From NCBI RefSeq assembly GCF_031312595.1, contig NZ_CP133592.1, positions 186,001 to 250,000 of the forward strand: DNA of 64,000 nucleotides. Direction: 5' to 3'. The position numbers were made by a program, and so were the translations under genes. This DNA is from Methanolobus sediminis (GTDB taxonomy: Archaea > Halobacteriota > Methanosarcinia > Methanosarcinales > Methanosarcinaceae). The notes under the pieces are model-generated. The model had not been told where the DNA came from, did no database searches, and saw only the letters and a list, made by a program, of their open reading frames with translations. The stretch's first letter is position 1; every line of letters begins with the position of its first letter. Positions 24,759 to 33,156 of the stretch are shown piece after piece.

Positions 24759-26344
24759 TGGCACTCGACACACCGGTTCTCGGAATAATCATACTTGTAT
24801 ATCTTATGGTGATCTTTTATCTGGGATGGCTCGGATACAAGAAAACAAAAGAAACTGAAGACTACATGGTGGCAGGAAGGAAAATTCATCCTTATATTCT
24901 TGCACTCTCCTATGGTGCTACATTTATCAGTACTTCGGCTATAGTCGGTTTTGGTGGAGCCGCCGGTGCTCTTGGTATGGGACTCTTATGGCTTGCATTC
25001 ATGAACATTTTTGTAGGAATTTTTATCGCATTCGTAGTATTCGGTTCAAAAACCCGCCGTATGGGACTTAACCTCAATGCTGTTACATTTCCTGAACTTA
25101 TCGGAAGACGTTTCCAGTCAAGGTTCATCCAGGGATTCTCAGGAGCACTCATTGGTATATTCATGCCGCTTTACGCCGGTATCGTACTTATCGGAGGAGC
25201 AAGATTCCTTGAATCAACCCTCAGTATAAACTATGACGTTGCAGTTCTTATTCTCACAGTTATCGTAGCCGCTTATGTAATCACAGGTGGACTTATCGCT
25301 GTTATGTATACAGATGCCCTTCAGGGAACTCTCATGTTCATTGGAATGGTATTCCTGCTGGTATTCACATATGCAAAACTTGGTGGAGTTACTGCAGCCC
25401 ATTCAGCACTCACTGCAATGAACAATCTTGTACCTGAAAGTCTTGCAGCAGGAGGACATCTGGGATGGACCTCCATGCCGGCATTCGGTTCACCAATTTG
25501 GTGGACACTGGTTTCAACACTTGTACTCGGTGTGGGAATTGGTGTGGTTGCACAACCTCAGCTTGCAGTAAGGTTCATGACAGTAAAGAACGACACAGCA
25601 CTCAACAGAGCTGCACTTGTAGGCGGCCCTTTTATCCTCATGATGACAGGAGTAGCTTTCACAGTTGGTGCACTCTCAAATGCATACTTCTACCAGACAG
25701 TTGGCAAGATATCAGTAGTCGTTGCAGGTGGAAACACCGACCTTATAATGCCGGAGTTCATCAACAGTGCCATGCCAAGTACTTTTGTAGTCTTGTTCAT
25801 GCTGACCCTGCTGGCAGCAGCAATGTCAACTCTCAGTTCACAGTTCCACACAATGGGAACATCGATCGGACACGATTTCTATCGTGAATACCTGAAGAAA
25901 GGTGAACTTGGACAGACAATCAACATAACAAAGGCAGCAATCGCATTCACAATCCTTGCAAGTGTAGTACTGGCATACATACTTCCGATCAGTATTATCG
26001 CCCGTGCAACCGCGATCTTCTTCGGACTTTGTGCAGCAGCTTTCCTGCCAATGTACACAGGAGCGCTGTTCTGGAAACGTATGACAAAGGAAGGTGCAAT
26101 TGCAAGCCTGCTTGTTGGTACTTTCAGTAGTCTTTTCTGGCTTGCGTTCGTTCACAAATCAGAAGCAGTACCACTTGGAATAAGCAAAGCGATCTTTGGT
26201 GTCGACACTATTCTTACAGGAACATGGACAGTTGTAGATCCGATACTTGTAGCTACACCACTTGCTTTTGTAGTTGCCATCGTAGTCAGTCTTATGACTA
26301 AACCAACACCGCAGGAACACCTTGACACCTGCTTTAAGAAATAG
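24758..26344 (+). CDS. Sodium:solute symporter family protein, locus 3
   Basis: The 528-residue SSS transporter is a close paralog of the one at 18296. The shared blocks RKIHPYILALSYGATFISTS, RRMGLNLNAVTFPELIGRRF, GGLIAVMYTDALQG and LLAAAMSTLSSQFHTMGTS are nearly identical. Differences concentrate in helix-connecting loops and the C-terminal quarter, which suggests duplication with possible substrate or regulatory divergence. A hairpin terminator follows at 26368. Confidence 0.92.
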   Translation: MALDTPVLGIIILVYLMVIFYLGWLGYKKTKETEDYMVAGRKIHPYILALSYGATFISTSAIVGFGGAAGALGMGLLWLAFMNIFVGIFIAFVVFGSKTRRMGLNLNAVTFPELIGRRFQSRFIQGFSGALIGIFMPLYAGIVLIGGARFLESTLSINYDVAVLILTVIVAAYVITGGLIAVMYTDALQGTLMFIGMVFLLVFTYAKLGGVTAAHSALTAMNNLVPESLAAGGHLGWTSMPAFGSPIWWTLVSTLVLGVGIGVVAQPQLAVRFMTVKNDTALNRAALVGGPFILMMTGVAFTVGALSNAYFYQTVGKISVVVAGGNTDLIMPEFINSAMPSTFVVLFMLTLLAAAMSTLSSQFHTMGTSIGHDFYREYLKKGELGQTINITKAAIAFTILASVVLAYILPISIIARATAIFFGLCAAAFLPMYTGALFWKRMTKEGAIASLLVGTFSSLFWLAFVHKSEAVPLGISKAIFGVDTILTGTWTVVDPILVATPLAFVVAIVVSLMTKPTPQEHLDTCFKK

Positions 26345-26367
26345 AAAAATAGATCGCTTCAAAATTC

Positions 26368-26400
26368 GGGCATTAATTGCCCATACTTCTTTTTCCGCTC
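26368..26400 (+). terminator. Hairpin terminator after symporter 3
   Basis: GGGCA (26368-26372) pairs with TGCCC (26378-26382), and ATACTTCTTTTTCC follows. It overlaps the 3' end of the minus-strand 55-codon frame. Confidence 0.5.
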
Positions 26401-26540
26401 AGTTCAAACAGATTCATAAGCCTGAATGCATTGTCCCTGTCACATGGAACTGACTTGGTTCCTGGTAAGAACAAGAATTTGTTATTGAATGAATCAAGCA
26501 CGGTGTAAGATATACTGTAATCCTTGCAAAAACTATCCAT
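26373..26540 (-). CDS. Possible 55-residue small protein
   Basis: ATG at 26540 opens a frame reading MDSFCKDYSISYTVLDSFNN, then FLFLPGTKSVPCDRDNAFRL and a basic end KRSMGN. AGGAG lies about 10 bases upstream. Composition is protein-like. A neighbouring frame upstream (MEYGFTDLVNVGELREW) ends where this one begins, so a single frameshifted gene is an alternative. I do not recognise the product. Confidence 0.4.
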   Translation of the reverse strand: MDSFCKDYSISYTVLDSFNNKFLFLPGTKSVPCDRDNAFRLMNLFELSGKRSMGN

Positions 26541-26832
26541 TCACGTAGTTCTCCTACATTAACAAGATCAGTAAATCCATACTCCATAGTTATCACTACT
26601 CGATAGCGCATGCACTTCCGAACCAATTAAATCCATGCAGCACATGATTTAATGACAAATAAGAATACAGAACAGTCAATCATAGAGGCAAAAGCCGTAT
26701 GACGAGAACTAGAGGGGATATATGTTATAAATAAATGTAACTCGACTTTTGCCTAAGACTCCTTCGACATAATGAAATATAAAGCTATCCGTAGTATATA
26801 AATGAAGAATAAAATATTTTATAGCCAAAGCT
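26541..26832. other. Intergenic region with a long-range stem
   Basis: AGGCAAAAG (26686-26694) pairs perfectly with CTTTTGCCT (26746-26754), enclosing about 51 bases. A structured noncoding RNA is possible. AT-rich DNA with TATATAAATG follows. I see no gene. Confidence 0.3.
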
Positions 26833-27528
26833 TTATAAAATCATAGGGCAGTCAATTTCCATAATAAGCACGTCTGCATCGGACACTGTTTTTACAAGAC
26901 TTACAAAATAATGTGAATCCTGGGTAATAGCTTCAAATGTGTTGTAATGCATTGGAACAACCATTCTGGGGCGCAACATCTCCACTGCCAGTGCGGCATC
27001 TTCCGGACCCATTGTATAACGTCCCCCTATCGGAAGAAGTGCAATTTCCGGGTGATATAATCTGGATATGAGTGCCATGTCACCAAATAATCCGGTGTCA
27101 CCTGCATGATAGATTGATCTTTCACCTGCTTTTATAACAAAACCCGCAGCTCTGCCACCATCTACCTCCCTCCCTGCTTCATCAATGGAAGAAGAATGTC
27201 TGGCGTCAGTCATTGTAAAACTTAAGTTTCCTATCTTAATTGTCCCGCCAATATTCATACCCTCTGTTTTAATGTCCTTAGACTTCAGATACTGAGACAA
27301 CTCATGTATACAAACTACTGTACAACCCGTTCTTTTAGCAATTTCCACAGTATCCCCAAGGTGATCCCAATGACCATGAGTGACTGCAATAATATCCGGG
27401 CAGAGTTCATCTACACTAACCCTGGCAGAGGGGTTTTCCGTAATAAAAGGATCAACAAGAATAATGGTTTCATCCACATCTATCCTGAAACATGAATGCC
27501 CGATCCAGGTAAGTACAACGTTATCCAT
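26833..27528 (-). CDS. UPF0173 metallo-beta-lactamase-fold hydrolase
   Basis: The 231-residue protein has THGHWDHLGDTV near residue 50, which supplies the HxHxDH metal site, YHAGDTGLFGD near 140 with the further ligand, and MHYNTFE near 193 with the last histidine. This matches UPF0173 (YtkL-like) exactly in length. It is a cytosolic metal-dependent hydrolase of unknown substrate. It is divergent from the DUF2117 gene with 83 bases between starts. Confidence 0.88.
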   Translation of the reverse strand: MDNVVLTWIGHSCFRIDVDETIILVDPFITENPSARVSVDELCPDIIAVTHGHWDHLGDTVEIAKRTGCTVVCIHELSQYLKSKDIKTEGMNIGGTIKIGNLSFTMTDARHSSSIDEAGREVDGGRAAGFVIKAGERSIYHAGDTGLFGDMALISRLYHPEIALLPIGGRYTMGPEDAALAVEMLRPRMVVPMHYNTFEAITQDSHYFVSLVKTVSDADVLIMEIDCPMIL

Positions 27529-27611
27529 GAGACAAAAACAATACAGCAGAATAAGAGTCTATCGACAGGAACAATAATGGTAGCAATAATAGATTTAAGT
27601 TGAGAGACTGA

Positions 27612-28796
27612 ATGATTATCATGGAAATAGGCATTGTAGTGCATGGACCCGATGTTGTGGATTCAGGGATGGCCGCAAAAGTAATTGACAGGATGAGAGA
27701 ACTTGGAAACGTTTCTGTTGTCATGGCAGGGACGATCGGGAAAACAGCAGTCCTTGACGCACATCTTGAGAACTTAATAGATATAAGTAAAAGTCTCAAG
27801 CCCAGCAAGTGTATAGAAGAATTCTTTCTTACAAAGGATTTAATCATACTGTTGAACCATGGCAAAACTACTGAAAACGGACTTCTTTTTGCAAATATTG
27901 TTGTTTCAAGGATTGAAGACAGGAATATAAAACCGCTTGTACAGATCGAACGTCCGGGTTTATCCGATGGAAAGGTAATTCCATGGAATTTCAAATCTAC
28001 GAATGAAGCTGAGAAAATCTCAGAAATGCTTGATCTGGAACTTGAAGATGTACCTGAACTTGTTAAGCCGATAAGTATTGAAGACCACGGACACCGTATC
28101 ATCAGGAATGTTTACGGTGTCCATGTGGGAGAGAAGATAATGATCAACGGAATTATAGTAGGATTTGCAGAATCTGAAGATATCCGTATCATAAGTGAGA
28201 ACGGTTTTATCCGTGAAATTGAAGGTGCCAGAATAAAAGAGCATGGCCTGGAAAAACTTCATGGATACAAGAACAGAATTCCAATCGACTTGCGTACATG
28301 TTGGATTAAAAGCGGACCTTTAAGAAGTGGTAAATTCTCTGTTCGCAGGAAAGAAAAAGCTCCTGAAACTTATGGAAAAACGAAAAAAAACATACCAGAC
28401 GCCAATAATAATGCAAATACTGCACCAGGCAAGATTAAGGCTGTAATCATCGACCATGAAGCTGAGAGCACGTTTGAACTTATAGGCGATGCAGATATTG
28501 CAGTAACCATAGGTGATGATACCACAGATCTTGCTGCTGATATACTGTACAGGCTAAGAATACCTGTAATAGGAATAACTGATGGAGATCTTGATGGATT
28601 CTCACACATGAAACACATTTATCCTGGCTCTGTTGTGATACGTCTGGAATCAGGGAATGACGATATTGTTGGAAAAAAAATACGGGAGGATATCTTTGAT
28701 GGAAAAACGGCTGCTGAGTTCGACTCTATAAATGCATTAAGGAACAATATATTCAGATTGTCGAAAAAATTAATCATTTTTAGAAAAGATTATTAA
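27612..28796 (+). CDS. DUF2117 protein
   Basis: The 394-residue methanogen-conserved protein has an N-terminal domain with IGIVVHGPDVVDSGMAAKVI and VVMAGTIGKTAVLDAHLEN, and a middle PVQIERPG segment. The C-terminal region has AVTIGDDTTDLAADILYR and PVIGITDGDLDGF, a nucleotide- or phosphate-binding-like pattern. DUF2117 is widespread in methanogens, but its role is not established. The start may be 27621 (MEIGIVVHG), which would trim three residues. It stands alone as a single gene. Confidence 0.8.
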   Translation: MIIMEIGIVVHGPDVVDSGMAAKVIDRMRELGNVSVVMAGTIGKTAVLDAHLENLIDISKSLKPSKCIEEFFLTKDLIILLNHGKTTENGLLFANIVVSRIEDRNIKPLVQIERPGLSDGKVIPWNFKSTNEAEKISEMLDLELEDVPELVKPISIEDHGHRIIRNVYGVHVGEKIMINGIIVGFAESEDIRIISENGFIREIEGARIKEHGLEKLHGYKNRIPIDLRTCWIKSGPLRSGKFSVRRKEKAPETYGKTKKNIPDANNNANTAPGKIKAVIIDHEAESTFELIGDADIAVTIGDDTTDLAADILYRLRIPVIGITDGDLDGFSHMKHIYPGSVVIRLESGNDDIVGKKIREDIFDGKTAAEFDSINALRNNIFRLSKKLIIFRKDY

Positions 28797-28895
28797 TTAT
28801 TATCTGCTTTAAATTTGCGCATATATAACTTTAAATATAATAATGTCATATTAGCAAGTAGAGCTCACTAGAGCATAACGTAATAAGGGGTTATT

Positions 28896-29276
28896 ATGAA
28901 AGACTTTGAAGTAAAAATACTAGATGACACAGACTACAAGTTCATTGAAGCACTGAAAAGCCTGGGAATGTCCAGGAATGTAGCAACCACACTTACCTAC
29001 CTTTCAAATGTGGAAGAAGCATCCTCTCAGGAGATCGAGATGAGCACAGGTCTGAGACAGCCAGAAGTAAGCGTTGCCATGAGGCACATGCGTGAAAGAA
29101 GCTGGATCGATATCCACAACAAGAAAGCAGTCGGAAAAGGCAGACCTACAAAGATCTACAGACTTTCCGCTCCGGTTGAAGATATCATCAAACACTATGA
29201 GCAGAAGATCATAGAAGACACTAAGACAACGATGGACGCTATCACAAAACTTAAGGACATTACTAAAAGAATGTAA
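28896..29276 (+). CDS. Winged-helix regulator (TrmB/ArsR-like)
   Basis: In this 126-residue protein the helix-turn-helix lies at about residues 30-85: ALKSLGMSRNVATTLTYLSN, SSQEIEMSTGLRQPEVSVAM, RHMRERSWID. It is followed by a basic wing KKAVGKGRPTKIYRLS and a C-terminal amphipathic helix for dimerisation. It is compact and highly helical, as in conserved methanogen regulators. AAGGGGTT before the ATG is a weak ribosome site. The target is unknown. Confidence 0.8.
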   Translation: MKDFEVKILDDTDYKFIEALKSLGMSRNVATTLTYLSNVEEASSQEIEMSTGLRQPEVSVAMRHMRERSWIDIHNKKAVGKGRPTKIYRLSAPVEDIIKHYEQKIIEDTKTTMDAITKLKDITKRM

Positions 29277-29301
29277 AGTTTTTAAGCGTGTCCGGTCGGA
29301 A

Positions 29302-29514
29302 TCATCCTTGTGAAGCAATACACATGATGGTCAGATTACCGGGCACAGCAATTCCATCAATCGGGACAGCTTTTTTATCTTTTAAAAGAAGGACAGTTTC
29401 CTGGTTTATACCAAGAATGTCCAGAACGTTTTCATAAGTAGTATCAATCGGAACAGTCAGTTTTTTATTTGAAAGGTCCGAATTGACCAGTTCAATATCA
29501 AGCGTTATTGTCAC
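29302..29514 (-). CDS. Ubiquitin-fold (ThiS/MoaD-like) small protein
   Basis: The 70-residue protein has ThiS-type topology, DIELVNSDLSNKKLTVPIDT, then VLDILGINQETVLLLKDKKA and a beta strand end. It finishes CIASQG and lacks the C-terminal Gly-Gly that sulfur carriers or SAMPs need for adenylation. It may be a structural relative, or be processed. The GTG start at 29514 overlaps the stop of the upstream 41-residue gene (GTGA), so the pair is translationally coupled. Confidence 0.7.
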   Translation of the reverse strand: MTITLDIELVNSDLSNKKLTVPIDTTYENVLDILGINQETVLLLKDKKAVPIDGIAVPGNLTIMCIASQG

Positions 29515-29636
29515 TCTACTATTTCACCTTCCGGGGACCTTAGATCTTTGAGGTTTTCCTGTATAAGCTTTGCATCTAGTTCTTCGTACTTCTTTTCACC
29601 CTTACGTTCATAGTCTCTTTTATGGAACTTTGACAT
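29511..29636 (-). CDS. 41-residue charged protein coupled to the ThiS-like gene
   Basis: The frame reads MSKFHKRDYERKGEKKYEEL and onward to LRSPEGEIVE. It is highly charged, helical, with no cysteine. Its stop TGA (29511-29513) overlaps the GTG start of the ThiS-like gene. The coupling and clean composition favour a real gene. It could be a partner that binds the ubiquitin-like protein. I do not recognise a family. Confidence 0.65.
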   Translation of the reverse strand: MSKFHKRDYERKGEKKYEELDAKLIQENLKDLRSPEGEIVE

Positions 29637-29818
29637 ACGAAAACACCTCAGATTGTATCTGCTGCAATAGGTATTAATCTTTTCGGGAAAAACAGGATAC
29701 TTTCTTCACAAATAAGAGATGAATGAATATTAAACCAAAAAATCAAATAAAGTCCGGCATCAATTAGAAAGATATAAATTCTCCAGGTACAGTTTAATTA
29801 TACATCGTAAATAATAAA

Positions 29819-30517
29819 ATGGCAATGGTAGCGATAGAGATGAGTAATAGTACGCATGAGAGAACACTTATAGATTTCCTTGCGGTGCTCAGGGGAAAAA
29901 GCTCCGTTTTTTGCTATAAGGATTATTTACAGACAGCAGAACTTGTAACAAAGATCGCACAGGAAATAGAAAAAGAAGATAAGATCCCTGTGATCAGGAT
30001 CTGCTGGAACGAAAACGAAATGGATAGCGGGAACTTTTCAGGTAATACAAGCTCATTCTATATTTTCAGGAATTTTACCACTGCACTTATCAAAATTGAA
30101 AAAATGCTATCTCAGGGAAAACACCTGATAATAGTATCGGACATAAGCTACCTTGAAAAAGATCAGAACTCACGTCCATATATTCGCTTCCTGTCAATAC
30201 TTCTTCGCAAGAGTGAGGAATATGGTAGTGCCATGATAGCCATGGTCGGTGAAAAATGCAGTAATCCACTGGTAAAGGCTGAACTCATACCTTATTTCAA
30301 GAATGAATTCCTGCTTGCAGAAGGAAAGATAATAAAAAATAGAGAGGAATTCCCTGATGTTAAATATACAATCAAAGGTGACAATCTCTATCTTAAACCT
30401 TCCATGCAGGATGATGTAAACAAAATAAAAGAGATATTCAGCCTTACGCCTGAAGAAAAGAAAGAACTTGACAGAATAGTTGGAGAGAGCCTTGAAGAAT
30501 ACAGGACATCCCTATAA
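29819..30517 (+). CDS. Unrecognised 232-residue KaiC-like protein lacking a P-loop
   Basis: The protein has an alternating strand/helix pattern, LIDFLAVLRGKSSVFCYKDY then a long helix, KHLIIVSDISYLEKDQ near residue 100 as a Walker-B-like strand, and a charged C-terminal helix ending EEKKELDRIVGESLEEYRTS. No Walker A is visible. It resembles degenerate RecA/KaiC-fold proteins and stands beside the MinD/KaiC genes. ATG 29819 is used; ATG 29840 is possible. It is convergent with the MinD gene with 21 bases between them. Confidence 0.5.
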   Translation: MAMVAIEMSNSTHERTLIDFLAVLRGKSSVFCYKDYLQTAELVTKIAQEIEKEDKIPVIRICWNENEMDSGNFSGNTSSFYIFRNFTTALIKIEKMLSQGKHLIIVSDISYLEKDQNSRPYIRFLSILLRKSEEYGSAMIAMVGEKCSNPLVKAELIPYFKNEFLLAEGKIIKNREEFPDVKYTIKGDNLYLKPSMQDDVNKIKEIFSLTPEEKKELDRIVGESLEEYRTSL

Positions 30518-30538
30518 ACAATTCCTATCCAACCATAT

Positions 30539-31273
30539 CTAATTTATAAGCTTTTCTGATACCTTTTTTAACTCATTGCAATATTCGCATTCAGGATCAT
30601 CCTGCATTGCGATCTTCCTGGACCATGATTTAGCAACGTAATCGTCGTACGCAATAAGTCCCAAAAGCTCTGTGCCAAGCTTATTACTGAAATCAGAGAC
30701 AATAGACATGAGATCATCCCTTTTATCAGCAGGTATCCTGTTAAACAGAAGAGCTGCATGGGTTTCCAGTTTGGCAGACATACTTGACAGCACATAGGTT
30801 CCCCTGATATCCTGAATATCAATGGTTGAAACGATCACTGCCTTATCAACCAGGTTCATGGTCAAAAGACTTGACTTATTGATACCCGGACTGCAATCAA
30901 AGAGAAAATGATCGATATCCAATTTTTCCCCAAGTTTTTTTACCAGAGAAAGTAATTTGTCCCTGGCTTCACCAGGTGTGTTAAACATGGTAGATATGTC
31001 TTCTTCACATGCTTTGGACGGAACTACATAAACATCAGTGTTCCCGTATTTGTAAACAATATCTTCTGAACTGCAAACACCCTGCAGATAATCAATGAGT
31101 GTCATATCATATCTTATGTCAAACAAAGAATGCAGACCCGGACCATTTACATCGGTATCGATTATGCATATTTTGTTTCCCTTTTGAGAGAGCATGACCC
31201 CCAGATTTCCAACAAATGTTGTTTTGCCCGTACCACCTTTATATGAATGAAAACTCAAAAGCATTTTACTCAC
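30539..31273 (-). CDS. MinD/ParA family ATPase
   Basis: The 244-residue protein has the deviant Walker A SYKGGTGKTTFVGNLG (residues 10-25), a switch region IDTDVNGPGLHSLF near 38, and FLFDCSPGINKSSLL near 125 as the Walker B-like element. Members position cell structures. In haloarchaea MinD4 localises archaella and chemoreceptors at the pole (established family knowledge). The C-terminus has an acidic CEYCNELKK pair of cysteines. The start codon overlaps the upstream winged-helix gene by 4 bases (ATGA). An archaellum-positioning role is an inference from context. Confidence 0.85.
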   Translation of the reverse strand: MSKMLLSFHSYKGGTGKTTFVGNLGVMLSQKGNKICIIDTDVNGPGLHSLFDIRYDMTLIDYLQGVCSSEDIVYKYGNTDVYVVPSKACEEDISTMFNTPGEARDKLLSLVKKLGEKLDIDHFLFDCSPGINKSSLLTMNLVDKAVIVSTIDIQDIRGTYVLSSMSAKLETHAALLFNRIPADKRDDLMSIVSDFSNKLGTELLGLIAYDDYVAKSWSRKIAMQDDPECEYCNELKKVSEKLIN

Positions 31274-31689
31274 CCAAGTAATTGGTCAAGTTTGTTCTCA
31301 ACCTCTTCCACCACAGACCAATGTTCATTGTTCTTATTATCAACTTTCTTGCTCAGAGAATAATAGATCTTTTTACCTTTCCGCTCTCTTTCAAGCCACC
31401 CGGCCCTGTAAAGCTCATTAAGGTATTTGTTCTCTATTGAGCGATGTCTTCCTGTAATTTCGCTCACTTCATCTGCTGTGCATGAAGTCAACTTTGAAAC
31501 GGCGAACAATGATTTACGGATAGAATCAGGAACTGTCAGAAAAACAGCCATTTTATCATTGATTGCTGGAGAATTACGGGCTTCAAGATCTGCTATGCGT
31601 AATTCCAGTAACTTCAAATGCTCGTTTATATCATTAAGATATTCCAAAATCCCGTTATTGTTATGAAGGTCGGACATGATAATCAACAT
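31270..31689 (-). CDS. Winged-helix protein cotranslated with MinD/ParA
   Basis: The 139-residue protein has a short coiled coil at residues 12-42 (EYLNDINEHLKLLELRIADL). A winged helix at 50-115 follows, with VSKLTSCTADEVSEITGRHR, SIENKYLNELYRAGWLE and basic wing KGKKIYYSL, then an acidic tail. It overlaps the MinD gene by 4 bases, so the two make one unit. It could be a DNA-binding adaptor or regulator. ATG 31677 is an alternative start. Confidence 0.7.
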   Translation of the reverse strand: MLIIMSDLHNNNGILEYLNDINEHLKLLELRIADLEARNSPAINDKMAVFLTVPDSIRKSLFAVSKLTSCTADEVSEITGRHRSIENKYLNELYRAGWLERERKGKKIYYSLSKKVDNKNNEHWSVVEEVENKLDQLLG

Positions 31690-31840
31690 AATGAAAAATT
31701 ATTTGATTGTAATATGCAATTTAATTGGGCTGATTATATATAAGCTTGCTTAAATACATTCTATATTTAATGAGAATAAAGCATTATTCTTTTTAGAATT
31801 ACGACAAACTTATAAAATATCAATACGTAAACAAAAGAAA

Positions 31841-32527
31841 GTGGATGAAATGAGAAGCCCGTCATATATCACAAAGCTGGATGATCTTCTTTACGGGGGA
31901 TTAATCAAACCATCATCCATTCTGATCGCGGGTTCTTGTGGAACGGGTAAAACAAATCTCTGTATGCAATCGCTTTTCAATGCTGCCAGAGAAGGAGAAA
32001 AATGTGCTTACGTCTCACTACTTTCAGAATCAAAGGATAAGATATTAAGAGCAATATCTTCATTCTCATTTTATGATGAGAAACTTATAGGCAACAAACT
32101 GAAAGTTTTTTCGATAAATTCAGATGTTGTGGCTAAAGGTGATTTTGCTATCTTTGAATACATCAATGAGAATATCCTGAAGGACAAACCTTCCAGAGTT
32201 GTAATTGATACAATGAATATACTGGAAGACATAGAAAGTACTTTTGACGAACGCCCATTCCACAAATCTGAACTTCGTGCTTTTGTACAGAACCTACTCC
32301 AGGAGTTTGACGATAATAACATCCTCCTGATGGCCACAGGTGAAATCCCTGCTACAGATATCAATTCAAGTCAGTGGTCATACATCTTTGACACCGTAAT
32401 AGTACTTGATAAAGCAAATGGAGATGATAATAGCTACCGGTTCCTTGAGATAATCAAGGAAAGAGGAAGCGATTTCATCGCAGGGAAACATAAATTCAGC
32501 ATCACAAATGATGGAATTATTTTCTAG
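31841..32527 (+). CDS. KaiC/RecA-like ATPase, short form
   Basis: The 228-residue protein has Walker A SCGTGKTNLCMQSL near residue 32, the KaiC-type EKCAYVSLLSESKD segment, RVVIDTMNILEDIEST near 125 as Walker B, and LLMATGEIPATDINS near 170. The domain start TKLDDLLYGGLIKPSSILI is the usual KaiC opening (G-x-x-x-LD-x-LL-x-GG). This is one KaiC domain without a partner domain, as in ArlH-like archaellum ATPases. ArlH itself has additional conserved residues I cannot confirm. GTG 31841 or ATG 31850 starts it. Confidence 0.75.
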   Translation: MDEMRSPSYITKLDDLLYGGLIKPSSILIAGSCGTGKTNLCMQSLFNAAREGEKCAYVSLLSESKDKILRAISSFSFYDEKLIGNKLKVFSINSDVVAKGDFAIFEYINENILKDKPSRVVIDTMNILEDIESTFDERPFHKSELRAFVQNLLQEFDDNNILLMATGEIPATDINSSQWSYIFDTVIVLDKANGDDNSYRFLEIIKERGSDFIAGKHKFSITNDGIIF

Positions 32528-32554
32528 ACAATGCTAAATCACTGAAATATCGTT

Positions 32555-33136
32555 TCAAAGATAAATGGACAAATCATCCAGTTCACGCTGGCAATGATTC
32601 TTGATAATATTATTAAGTCTCATACGCACGGTTTTTATTCCTTCTTCACTTGTGAAATGTGAAAGCACATCTGAAAGCTGATCAACCATTAACTGATAGT
32701 CCCTTTCGGTACCCACATCCCTTAATTTTTGAATTGCAGACTCTGCAATCTCGGAGGTCCATTCCTCATTTGTATAATATATCTTATCTTCAACCTCGAG
32801 TTTTTTCCTTGCCACATCATTATTGACCCTGGCAAAAATAAGCTCCACAGTATGAGGATCACCAACAAATTCATTCATGAACTGCATGATATCCATAACA
32901 ACTTCAAAGTAAGGTATTTCCGGATTCTCAGAGTCCTTGAAAATCTGAGATAACTCCAGTTTTATATTCCTCTCGGATGGTTTTAGAAGATAACTGGCAA
33001 TATCATCAATAATAGCCGCACAATTACTTCCATCCATATTTGAGGAGAATTCGTATGTATTAGCCGGTAATACGTTAAACTTTCCGTAATATTTCAATAA
33101 ATTCTTACGTAAACGCTGGACATCTAAATTTGCCAA
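32555..33136 (-). CDS. Unrecognised 193-residue helical protein
   Basis: The protein is soluble and acidic, mostly predicted helix: NLDVQRLRKNLLKYYGKFNV, then VMDIMQFMNEFVGDPHTVEL, and DVLSHFTSEEGIKTVRMRLN at the end. The N-terminal 70 residues resemble an adaptor domain, but I recognise no family. It is the last gene of the long leftward archaellum-associated run, 20 bases after the GNAT, so probably part of it. Confidence 0.65.
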   Translation of the reverse strand: MANLDVQRLRKNLLKYYGKFNVLPANTYEFSSNMDGSNCAAIIDDIASYLLKPSERNIKLELSQIFKDSENPEIPYFEVVMDIMQFMNEFVGDPHTVELIFARVNNDVARKKLEVEDKIYYTNEEWTSEIAESAIQKLRDVGTERDYQLMVDQLSDVLSHFTSEEGIKTVRMRLNNIIKNHCQRELDDLSIYL

Positions 33137-33156
33137 AATACCACCTGAATTACTGA

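Noticed and set aside
26686-26754. Possible tRNA or C/D box RNA
   Set aside because: Only the closing stem is present. There are no T-arm, anticodon arm or box C/D motifs.
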